NCBI RefSeq assembly: GCF_002454115.1
Contig: NZ_DKIH01000013.1
Coordinates: 483,676 to 547,675, forward strand
Direction: 5' to 3'
Source of the DNA: Sphingopyxis sp. UBA6723
Lineage (GTDB): Bacteria; Pseudomonadota; Alphaproteobacteria; Sphingomonadales; Sphingomonadaceae
DNA length: 64,000 bases
The translations under genes were made by a program, and so were the position numbers. Below are positions 54,981 through 63,900 of the stretch, piece by piece. A model generated the notes under the pieces. It made no database searches. It saw only the letters and a program-made list of their open reading frames with translations, and was not told the origin of the DNA. Position 1 is the stretch's first letter, and every line of letters begins with the position of its first letter.

Positions 54981-56552
54981 GTGCGGAAATCATGGACTTT
55001 TTTGGCGAGCGCGTTGACCGCACCCGCCGCTGTAGCGACGTTCGGTATCGCCGCGACTCCGCTACTGGCGCAATCGGTTTCGCCCACAGTCGCACCGTCG
55101 AGCACGATGGCCGCGCTCGCCCGCCAAGTCGTCATCTCCAACCCCGATATTGCGGCGCAGCGCCATCAGGTCCGCATTGCCGCAGCGCGGTTGGAGTCGG
55201 CGGAGGCCGGCTATCTGCCCACAATCGAGGCAAACGGCACCGTGCAGCGGCGTGAGATAGACATCAAGAATGGCAGTAACGCCAACGACGCACGTTATAC
55301 CGCGGGACAGGCAGGGATCGAGGCGCGGTTGCGCTTCTACGACGGCGACCGGACATATAATGCCGTGCGCATCGCCAAGGCCGAGTTGGAAGCAACCAGC
55401 GCGGGACTCGATGCCACGACATCGGACACCTTACTGGAACTTCTGACCAGCGCCGCGGACGTGCATCTCAATCGCAAGATCCTGCAATATTCCGAAGCGC
55501 AGAGCGAGGCGATAGGCGAACAGCTGCGCGCGACATCGCGTCGGCTCGAATTCGGCGAGGCGACGCGCACCGATGAGGAGTTGGCACGCGCGCGGCTGGC
55601 GACCGCACAGGCGGGCGTGCTTGCCGCGACCGAACAGGTCAGCGTCGACGGATTCCGGTTCCGCAACGTCAGTGGCCCATCGGGAACGATGGTCCCGCCG
55701 CTGCCGCCTCTGGCCCCCGTTCCCTCCTCGCTTGCCGCGGCCCAGAAACTGGCGCTCGATGCGGCGCCGCGACTGCGCGCCGCACGGCTCAACGCTCAGG
55801 CAGGAAAGTCGGGGGTCAAGTTCGCTACCGGCGCTTTGCTTCCCCAGCTGGATGCGGTCAGCGGCTACGACTATCTGACCGGCGGTGCGACCAATACCTT
55901 CACGGGCAAATATCCGGACGATCGCTCGTCGCTTTATTATGGGCTGGAGCTGCGAGTACCGATCTTCCTCCCGCGCGATCATGCCGAAGTCCGCCGGGCG
56001 CGCGCCGTCCGCGATCAACGATTGTCGCAAACCGACATCGCGATGCGCAACGTAGCTGAAGATGTGGCAGGTGCCTGGACCCGGTGGCAGTCGGCAAAGA
56101 GCACGATCGCCGCCGCCGAGACGGCTGTCGCGGCGACCGAGGAAGCAGCCGAGGGCATCAAGAAGGAAGCCATCGGCGGCAACCGCACGCTCACCGACGT
56201 GCTGAACGCTCAGAACGAATTGCTGAACGCACGCGTCACGCTGGAACGCGCGCTAAGAAACGAATTCGTCGCGCGGGCCAGCCTGCTGGCGACGACGGGC
56301 CAGCTTGATACGAAGGCGATTCTCGACGGACGGTGTTGCGACGCGGATACGAACGAGCGTCCCGCCATGTCCGCGCTCGGCAGGCCCGTCTTGAACAGTA
56401 CCGGAAAAGTGATTGCGAACCCTGCGACATCGCCCCGTCCCCAGATGTCATCGCTGGGGCAGGGTTCCGATCACGCCACCGATGATGCGGTCACTGCACC
56501 CGGAAATCCGGCGCGCCCCGCGACCTCTGCGCTGGGCCGCAAACTTAACTAG
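54981..56552 (+). CDS. TolC family outer-membrane efflux protein with repeated C-terminal motif
   Basis: A 523-residue TolC-like protein. The GTG start at 54981 follows AGGAGGGG. Signal peptide: residues 1-31, ending LLAQS. Two OEP repeats: the first about 45-240 (ALARQVVISNPDIAAQRHQV), the second about 250-440 (SSLAAAQKLALDAAPRLRAA), ending ATTGQLDTKAIL. The last 75 residues are unusual: RPAMSALGRPV, RPQMSSLGQGS and RPATSALGRKLN, one motif (RPxxSxLGx) three times in a loop-like tail. It is the outer-membrane duct of the T1SS. Confidence 0.9.
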   Translation: MRKSWTFLASALTAPAAVATFGIAATPLLAQSVSPTVAPSSTMAALARQVVISNPDIAAQRHQVRIAAARLESAEAGYLPTIEANGTVQRREIDIKNGSNANDARYTAGQAGIEARLRFYDGDRTYNAVRIAKAELEATSAGLDATTSDTLLELLTSAADVHLNRKILQYSEAQSEAIGEQLRATSRRLEFGEATRTDEELARARLATAQAGVLAATEQVSVDGFRFRNVSGPSGTMVPPLPPLAPVPSSLAAAQKLALDAAPRLRAARLNAQAGKSGVKFATGALLPQLDAVSGYDYLTGGATNTFTGKYPDDRSSLYYGLELRVPIFLPRDHAEVRRARAVRDQRLSQTDIAMRNVAEDVAGAWTRWQSAKSTIAAAETAVAATEEAAEGIKKEAIGGNRTLTDVLNAQNELLNARVTLERALRNEFVARASLLATTGQLDTKAILDGRCCDADTNERPAMSALGRPVLNSTGKVIANPATSPRPQMSSLGQGSDHATDDAVTAPGNPARPATSALGRKLN

Positions 56553-56833
56553 CCAGCAAGTTTTCTTTCCAGACCGTTCTATTTCGGATTTATCCGAAAC
56601 GTCGGAAATCCGGGTGATTTCACGAGATCGCGCACTGTTGCCGCTGTCAACCTGACCCAAAATGAACCACATCACAAAATTATCGGTCATGTCCCCAAGC
56701 AGGAATGTCCGGTCCCCCTGCCCCGCCATATCCCATCGTCATGGCCCTGAACTGTCGGGGTCATTGGGGGGATGAGCAAGCCGAGTCGGCGACCACGCAT
56801 CCCTTGCGACCCATGAAAGAAGAGGATAGCGAA
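56553..56833. other. Upstream region of the RTX gene
   Basis: About 280 bp between tolC and the RTX gene. It has A/T-richer stretches around 56560-56600 and 56660-56690, but no terminator with a T-run was found. The ribosome site AGAGGA at 56821-56826 marks the RTX start. Confidence 0.4.
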
Positions 56834-59023
56834 ATGCCTACAGTTGGACCTTCTAGCGCACCAAACAGCGCAAAGCTGCCTACCTCGCGCGGGCAAGTAC
56901 TTGGAACCAATGCGGTCGATTTCATCGACCTGAATGCGATCACGTCGACCGCCGCCCTGCCGTATAACGCGCGCGGCAATGGCGGTAACGACACCGTCTA
57001 TGGCAACAATTTCGACAACGATTTGTATGGCGATGCAGGCGACGACAATGTCATCGGCCGCAGCGGCAATGATCGCGTCGATGGTGGCACCGGAAACGAC
57101 ACGCTGATCGGTGACCAGGCGTCATTCGTCGTCGTCGGCCCCGGCAACGTCGTCTATACCGGCGATGACAATGGCGGCGCGGACGGCAACGACACGCTGC
57201 TTGGCGGCGCCGGCAACGACACGGCCTGGGGTGGCGGCGGAAACGATTATATCCGCGGCGACGCCGGCAACGACACGCTCAACGGCCAATCGGGCGATGA
57301 CCGGATCGAGGGCAATGCGGGCGACGACGTCATCGACGGTGGCACCGGTAACGACAATCTGTTTGGTGGCACCGAAACCGACGCGATTACTGGTGGCGAC
57401 GGCGACGACTATATCGAAGGCGGCACCAACTCCAACGGCGTCGATCAGATCAACGGCGGTGACGGCAACGATGTGATCTTCGGCGACAATGGCGTGGGTC
57501 GCAAGGCCGACGGCGATTTTGCTTATAACCAGAGCAACTATAATCGCGGGAATGGCCATGCCGACAACATCTTTGCCGGAGCGGGCGACGACCAGGTCTT
57601 TGGCCAGGGCGGTAACGACTTCATCGACGGCTGGGAAGGCGACGACCTTCTGTGGGGTGACGACGGCGACGACGTCATTCTGGGCTGGACCGGCAGCGAC
57701 GCACTTGACGGCGGCGAAGGGAATGACACCCTCGTCGGCGAGCAAGGCGACGACGAACTGAGCGGCGACGCTGGCAACGACATCATTCGTGGCGGCGCTG
57801 GCTTTGATTTCGTTCAGGGCGGTGCCGACGACGATGACATTGCTGGCGGCGATGACGACGACACGCTGAACGGCAACGACGGTAACGATCTGGTCCACGG
57901 CGATGCCGGCAACGACCTGATCTGGGGCCAGAGCGGCGATGACGCGCTGTATGGTGACGACGGCGACGACGTGATCCGCGGCAACGGGGACCCCTTCTTC
58001 GATCCGCTCGATCCGACGAACACCGATGCCGACTTCATCTCGGGCGGCAACGGCAACGACACCATCAATGGTGACGAAGGCAACGACGTTCTCGAAGGCA
58101 ATGACGGCGACGACCTGATTGCTGGCGACGCTGGCAATGACAACATTGATGGCGGTGACGGCGACGACAATCTGTCGGGTAACGACGGAGCAGACGTCGT
58201 CGCGGGCGGCGCCGGCGATGACGTCATTCAGGGCAACAACGGCGCCGACAATCTGTCGGGCAACGACGGTGATGACCTGATCTATGGTGGCGCCGGCAAC
58301 GACACCGTCAACGGCAATGACGGCGATGACCAGCTTGCTGGCGACGCTGGCAACGACACCATGTTTGGTGGCGCCGGTGACGACATCATGTATGGTGACA
58401 CCCTGTACGAAAACCTGGGCAACCCGGGTGGCGGCAACGACACCATGTCGGGTGGCGACGGCAACGACTATATGTCGGGTGGCTTCGGCAACGACGTGAT
58501 GAACGGCGATGACGGCGATGACACCATCCGGGGCGACACCGGCAATGACACCATTGATGGTGGCCTTGGCGATGACAATCTGGAAGGCGAACAGGGCAAC
58601 GATAAGATCACTGGCGGCGAAGGCGACGACCATATGTCGGGCGGCGCGGGCAAGGATCTGTTCTTGTTCGACTCGACCGATGCGTCGCCGGGCTTTGGCA
58701 ACGACGTCATCGGTGCGCCGTTCAGCTTGGGGTCGGGCCGCGACTTCAACCTCGCGAACCGCGACACCTTGGTGTTCGACGTCGATGCCGGATTTGATCC
58801 CGCGAACGACGCCTTCGTCATCACCGGCGACTGGGACGGCCAAGGCGATGCGCTCGACGTGTTCGTCTTCACCGCGGCCGGTTCGGTCCTGATCGAAGAC
58901 TTCTGGGAAGGCGCTTCGGCTCCGATCGCGGCGCTCGCTGCACTTGGTGCCTATGACTCGGTTGCTGCGCTCAATTCGTACAGCCAGGGCAACGCGTCCT
59001 ACGACATGATCACGTTCGTCTGA
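56834..59023 (+). CDS. RTX calcium-binding repeat protein, type I secretion substrate
   Basis: A 729-residue protein. ATG 56834 is chosen because AGAGGA lies eight bases upstream; longer frames add only unrelated sequence. After a short N-terminal part (about 55 residues) nearly all of it is RTX nonapeptide blocks of type GGxGNDxLx (GGAGNDTAWGGGG, GGDGNDVIFG, GDDGDDVIRG and dozens more). It ends in a 110-residue C-terminal segment without repeats (from RDTLVFDVDAGFDPANDAF). It folds around calcium outside the cell. No catalytic domain is visible, so it is probably a surface-layer or matrix protein. Confidence 0.9.
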   Translation: MPTVGPSSAPNSAKLPTSRGQVLGTNAVDFIDLNAITSTAALPYNARGNGGNDTVYGNNFDNDLYGDAGDDNVIGRSGNDRVDGGTGNDTLIGDQASFVVVGPGNVVYTGDDNGGADGNDTLLGGAGNDTAWGGGGNDYIRGDAGNDTLNGQSGDDRIEGNAGDDVIDGGTGNDNLFGGTETDAITGGDGDDYIEGGTNSNGVDQINGGDGNDVIFGDNGVGRKADGDFAYNQSNYNRGNGHADNIFAGAGDDQVFGQGGNDFIDGWEGDDLLWGDDGDDVILGWTGSDALDGGEGNDTLVGEQGDDELSGDAGNDIIRGGAGFDFVQGGADDDDIAGGDDDDTLNGNDGNDLVHGDAGNDLIWGQSGDDALYGDDGDDVIRGNGDPFFDPLDPTNTDADFISGGNGNDTINGDEGNDVLEGNDGDDLIAGDAGNDNIDGGDGDDNLSGNDGADVVAGGAGDDVIQGNNGADNLSGNDGDDLIYGGAGNDTVNGNDGDDQLAGDAGNDTMFGGAGDDIMYGDTLYENLGNPGGGNDTMSGGDGNDYMSGGFGNDVMNGDDGDDTIRGDTGNDTIDGGLGDDNLEGEQGNDKITGGEGDDHMSGGAGKDLFLFDSTDASPGFGNDVIGAPFSLGSGRDFNLANRDTLVFDVDAGFDPANDAFVITGDWDGQGDALDVFVFTAAGSVLIEDFWEGASAPIAALAALGAYDSVAALNSYSQGNASYDMITFV

Positions 59024-59072
59024 GGACAAGGCTTCGTACGGGGAGCCACTCCTCGACGGACCTCTGCTAACT

Positions 59073-59103
59073 GGAGGGCAGGCCGCGGCCTGCCCTCCTT
59101 TTT
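59073..59103 (+). terminator. Terminator after the RTX gene
   Basis: A perfect palindrome (GGAGGGCAGGCCG / CGGCCTGCCCTCC, 13-base arms) with almost no loop, followed by TTTTT. It lies 50 bp after the RTX stop. Confidence 0.9.
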
Positions 59104-59487
59104 GTTGTTCGGGCGGGCGAAATTTTCGTCGTTGTCACAACGAAATAGGATCGCGCCAACCGCAATTTTCATAATGTCCCCATCAGGGAATGGTAGGAAA
59201 CTGCGCTTTCCGCCAATTTTGACACAAGGATGACAGGGCAAGAATCATCCGGACGATGCCTGCTTTAGCCGAGCAGGTCTGCAGAGATTGGGTGTAAGAA
59301 AAGTAAGAGTTCTGCCGACGACCCGGTGGCAATTTCGCGCTCCGGCACTTGGCAGATCTTCAAGTTCGGTCAGCTCCCGCTGGCTAGCCGTGTCCGCCGC
59401 CACGCCCCCCGGGCGGCGGCCGGCATCGAAGTTTCAGCAACGTTCATGTGACGCAACGAGCCTGTCGACCATATCGAGAGCCCGACC
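59104..59487. other. Intergenic region upstream of the M23 peptidase
   Basis: About 384 bp without a supported gene. Short frames exist, but they lack a plausible start and family pattern. No repeats or operators were recognised. Confidence 0.4.
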
Positions 59488-60474
59488 ATGATCCATGCGT
59501 TCCTAATCGCCTACTCATTGGCCATGGCAGCGGTTCAGGCTCCGGCTGCGAAAGCGGTGCCAGCCTTTGCCTTCCCGGTCGAATGCACCATTGGCAAAAC
59601 CTGCCTGATCCAGAAGCTGGTCGATCACGATCCCGGGCCAGGTCGTCGCGACTATCGCTGCGGCCTTTTGACAACCAACGGCCATGACGGCACGGACATC
59701 CGCCTGCGCACGATGGCCGACATGCGAACCGGTTTCGCCGTCGTCGCCGCGGCGGACGGAACGGTACTGCGTACCCGCGATGGCGAACCCGACGTCAGCG
59801 TCGATAAACGGGCCGTCTCGGACGGCAGGGATGCAGGCAATGCCGTCGTTCTTGATCATGGCGGCGGCTGGCAGACGCAGTATAGCCACCTGCGCCAAGG
59901 CGCTGTCGCCGTTATTCCGGGACAGCGCGTCATGGCTGGGGAAAGGCTCGGGATGGTTGGCATGTCGGGCAACAGCGAATTTCCCCACCTCCACTTTACC
60001 ATTCGCTACAATGGCGAGGCTTTGGATCCTTTTGTGGGCACCGCCCCGTTGCCGCCTTGCGGCGTTGCGGCACCTGCCGCAGGGCTTTGGACGTCGGCCA
60101 CGGCGCAGATGCTGCATTACCAACCCGCTGCCGTGATTACAGGCGGTCTGGCATCGGCGATACCGGCCAAGGCGGTCGCCGAGCGCGACCCACCTCCGGG
60201 ACTGGAAGGGCGGGAGGAACCGCTGATCCTGTGGGTCGATGCGATCGGCGCCCGTCCGGGCGACAGTCAGACATTCTCAATCACGGGGCCGAACGGACAG
60301 ATTGTCCATACCCAGCAAACGGTCGTTGCCGACGGCGGGCTCAGCTGGTTCGCGTACAGCGGCAAACGCGCCCCGGCGACGGGCTGGCCCGGCGGTCATT
60401 ATTCCGGTCGCTATGATCTCAAACGCGACGACGTCATGATTGCGCAATTTGAAACACGAGGATTGATAAAATAG
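59488..60474 (+). CDS. M23 family metallopeptidase
   Basis: A 328-residue exported peptidase (signal peptide MIHAFLIAYSLAMAAVQAPA, cleavage before AVP). Zinc ligands: His66 and Asp70 in NGHDGTDIRL, plus His167-x-His169 in PHLHF. The fourth-type His134 is in YSHLRQG. The domain runs to about residue 185. A C-terminal 110-residue extension contains a beta-sandwich-like part (ITGPNGQIVHTQQTVVADGG). It probably cuts peptidoglycan cross-links. Its location between the RTX gene and the adhesin suggests help for secretion or cell-wall passage, but this is inferred only from context. Confidence 0.88.
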   Translation: MIHAFLIAYSLAMAAVQAPAAKAVPAFAFPVECTIGKTCLIQKLVDHDPGPGRRDYRCGLLTTNGHDGTDIRLRTMADMRTGFAVVAAADGTVLRTRDGEPDVSVDKRAVSDGRDAGNAVVLDHGGGWQTQYSHLRQGAVAVIPGQRVMAGERLGMVGMSGNSEFPHLHFTIRYNGEALDPFVGTAPLPPCGVAAPAAGLWTSATAQMLHYQPAAVITGGLASAIPAKAVAERDPPPGLEGREEPLILWVDAIGARPGDSQTFSITGPNGQIVHTQQTVVADGGLSWFAYSGKRAPATGWPGGHYSGRYDLKRDDVMIAQFETRGLIK

Positions 60475-60720
60475 ATTTCAAAAATTTCTATCACCTTCCG
60501 GCCGAACTACAGAAATCTTTATCAGAACGCAGATGATATTATTTCACAAATAACAAGAACATATTAAAAAATGAGACCAAAAATTATATGTCCCCTAAAT
60601 TATATTCAAAATGCGACAACCATATACAAAATTGTTACGCAATTTACATGTAAATTAACGGAACATTAACCCATAAGATATTGTTTTTATACAAAAGTAT
60701 AGGCAGCCATACCGGAAATT
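60475..60720. promoter_or_regulatory. AT-rich regulatory stretch upstream of the adhesin
   Basis: A 245-bp stretch with a very high A+T content in an otherwise GC-rich genome. It lacks any ORF and contains several TTAA and ATAT blocks, including a CtrA-type site at 60655. The base composition suggests a regulated, perhaps silenced, promoter or a horizontally acquired boundary. Confidence 0.6.
60655..60669 (+). promoter_or_regulatory. CtrA-type site TTAA-N7-TTAA
   Basis: TTAACGGAACATTAA matches the TTAA-N7-TTAA(C) consensus of the alphaproteobacterial cell-cycle regulator CtrA exactly; the following base is C. It lies 273 bp upstream of the adhesin start. The AT-rich background raises the chance of a random match. 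Confidence 0.5.
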
Positions 60721-60857
60721 GCCATTGCAGAATCACCCCCCGGGGTTTGTATTTCGGGGGTCAGTGACAAGGCACGGGCACAGGTCGCCAAAGAGAACCC
60801 AGCACGATCACAGGAGCTTGCATTGCTGCTCTGCGCGACATCCGGCGCGGAAATGCG

Positions 60858-60962
60858 ATGCTGTTCGCCCGTTTCCGCAGCGACCCCGTACAGGTCGCTA
60901 CCGCACAACTGGCGAACATCGAGGTGCAGGGGGCATTAGGCGATGGAATTGAAGCGGAATGA
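60858..60962 (+). CDS. Possible short leader ORF overlapping the adhesin start
   Basis: ATG 60858 opens a 34-codon frame (MLFARFRSDPVQVATAQLAN...) that ends at TGA 60960, 18 bp inside the adhesin gene. The frame stays open upstream to about 60768 without a good start. It could be a translational leader or chance. No recognisable family. Confidence 0.3.
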   Translation: MLFARFRSDPVQVATAQLANIEVQGALGDGIEAE

Positions 60963-63900
60963 ACAGCTTGGCGAAATCGCCACGATAGCACGCGCCATTC
61001 CGCCCGGTGCGACCACGATATTGCCTGTCGATGGCGTCATCCAGCTACCACCCGGAACCCGACTCGACGCGATCAAGCTTTCCGGGAACGATCTGGTCGT
61101 CACCATGCCCGACGGGCAAGTGCTGGTCATCGTCGATGGCGCGCTGCGTATTCCGCAAATCAAGGTCGGTCCGATCAACATCCCGGCACCGACGGTCGCC
61201 GCTCTGATCGCGGGTCAAGAACCCGAGCCCGCCGCAGGGCGACCGCAAAGTTCTGGCGGCAATTTTGCCCAGACGCCGGGCGACATCGGCGACGCCTTTG
61301 GCCTTGGGGATCTGCTGCCCCCAACCGAATTCGGCTTCGCCCAAATCTCGAACGTAGAGGTCATTCCTGACGCAATAGACGACGAACCCAAAATCCTGAT
61401 CACCACCCCGGACCAGACCGTCGGGGTCACCGCCGCGACTGCGTTGGTATCCGAGGCCGCGCTGGCCGCGCGCGGCACCGAACCCGCCGGGACGGATCCT
61501 GCCTCGCCGCGAGAATCCACCAGCGGCACGATCCAGATCGCCGCCCTCGACCAGCCGGTCGTGGTAGCCGTCAACGGCACACCCGTGACCACGGTCGGAC
61601 AAGTCATCACGACCCCGCTGGGCCAAGTGACGATCACCAGCATCACGCCGGGTCTGATCGGCTACAGTTATACGCTGATCGATAATAGCTCCGACCCCGC
61701 CGCCACCGACGTCGTGACGATTACCGTTACGGATGACGACGGCGATGTCGGTACCGCGACGCTTACGCTCACTATTGAAGATGATGCCCCGATCGCGCGC
61801 GCCGATATCGACGACACCGCCCTCGGCAGCAACGCTCCGCAGAGCGGCAACGTCATCACCGGCGCGGGCACTGCCACCGGGGCGGCGGGCGCCGACTCTC
61901 CCGGTGCAGACGGCGCGTTGATCACCGGTGTGCGCGGCGCATCCGCTACTGACTTCAGCCCGACGGGAACGCCGGTGCAGGGCCAATATGGCCGCCTGGT
62001 AATCGCACCGGACGGTACCTATGCCTATGTCCGGTCGGCGGGAACGCCGGGCGGCGTTGAGGACGTCTTTACCTATCGGCTGACCGATGGCGACGGCGAC
62101 GTATCGACCGCCACGCTGACGATCCGGATCGGCGACAGCACGCCCAGCCTGATTGTACCCGCTGCGGGCAACGATGGCACCTTTGTCGACGAGGCCGGCC
62201 TGCCCGAACGCGACGGCAAGAGCCCTGGCTCGCGCGAAGGCGACGGTTCCGACTTCACCTCCGGCGTCATCCAATTTGCGGCAGGTGACGGGCCCGCCGC
62301 GATCACGATCAACGGCGTGACTGTGACCGAAGAGGGTCAAGAGATCGCGCTGGCGACCGGCACCTTCTACATCATTGCGATCAATCCGGATTCGATCGAG
62401 TATTTCTTCTGGCTCACCGACAACACGCTCGGCGACAATGCGTCGCAATTGATCACCGTTGGCATCACTGACCTGGACGGCGATACTGTATCGGCGAGTT
62501 TCGAGATCGACATCATCGACGATGTTCCCGAAGCTGTTGCCGATTTCGACAGTGTTGCTGCGGGCAGCTTCGGCCCCGTGACCGGTAATGTGATCACCGA
62601 TGCCGAAAATGACGGCGGACGCGATTTTCCCGGAGCGGACGGCGCCAGCGTATCATCGGTGTCGGGCAGCGGCGATCCCGTCGGCGCGGGAACACCCGTC
62701 GCGGGATTATATGGCGTCCTGACGCTGAACAGCGATGGCAGCTATAGCTATGCCCGCAATCCCGGCACCCCGGGCGGCGTGTTCGATACCTTTACCTATC
62801 GGCTGACCGACGGCGATGGTGACACGGCCACCGCCACGCTGCGGATCGCGATCGGCGATGGCGGCGTCACCGTTCAGCTGCCTGATGGCGGCGACGACGG
62901 TCAGCTGGTGTCCGAAGCTGGGCTGCCAAATGGATCCGCGCCCGACAGTGACTCTGCAACGACCGAAGGCTCGATAACCTTTGCCGCGACCGATGGCGTG
63001 GACGCCGTTCGCATCAATGGCGAAACGGTGACGGCGGTCGGCCAGATTATTGCGGGCCAATATGGTACGCTGACCGTCACCAGCATCACGGCGACGTCGA
63101 TCGGCTACAGCTACATTCTGGCCGACGCGACCAGCGGCGACGATGTGGTTGAGACCTTCGGCGTCGTCGTGACCGATTCGGACGGCGATAGCGCCAGCGG
63201 TACGCTCAGCATCGTCGTCGAGGATGATGTCCCGACCGCGATCGACGATCTCGACTCGCTGGAATCGGGCAGTGCATCGACGGCCGACGGCAACGTCTTG
63301 GCCGGCATCGGCGGCAGCGATGACAACGCCACCGATGGCGAGGCCGACATTTCAGGCGCTGATGGCGCGAGCGTCACCGCCATTTCGTTTGGCGGTGAAG
63401 GGGGCGACATCAACGGCCTGACCTTTGGCGCCTATGGCACGCTGCAGATCGCGGCGGACGGAAGCTACATTTACACGATCGACCCCGAAAATGCCGACGT
63501 GGCGGGACTCGACGGCGACGATGAGCTGACCGAAGTCTTCGAATATGTGATCACCGATGGCGATGGGGACGAGGCCACCGCCACCCTGACCGTGGTCATC
63601 CGCGGCCGCGACGACATCGTGACGATCGCTGGGCTCAATCCCGAGGGCGCGGAAGCAATTGTTTCCGAGGCTAACCTCGCCGACGGTTCAAACCCCGATA
63701 ACGCTGCTCTGACCCAGACCGGCGACTTCAGCTTCAATGCCGTCGACGGGATCGCGACGATCACAATTGCTGGCGAAACCTTGTTCGACGGCGCAATTGC
63801 CGCCGGGCTGATTATCACGACCGAGTTGGGCATTCTGACGATCACCGATTTCGCGCCCATATTCGACACCGCCGGCGATATCATCGGCGGCACGATCAGC

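Noticed and set aside
57122..59029. Minus-strand ORF opposite the RTX gene, and an apparent tandem DNA repeat that looks CRISPR-like
   Set aside because: The periodic DNA comes from the GGxGNDxL protein repeats. The antisense frame is a Val/Ala-rich mirror and the spacing is that of RTX nonapeptides, without spacers.
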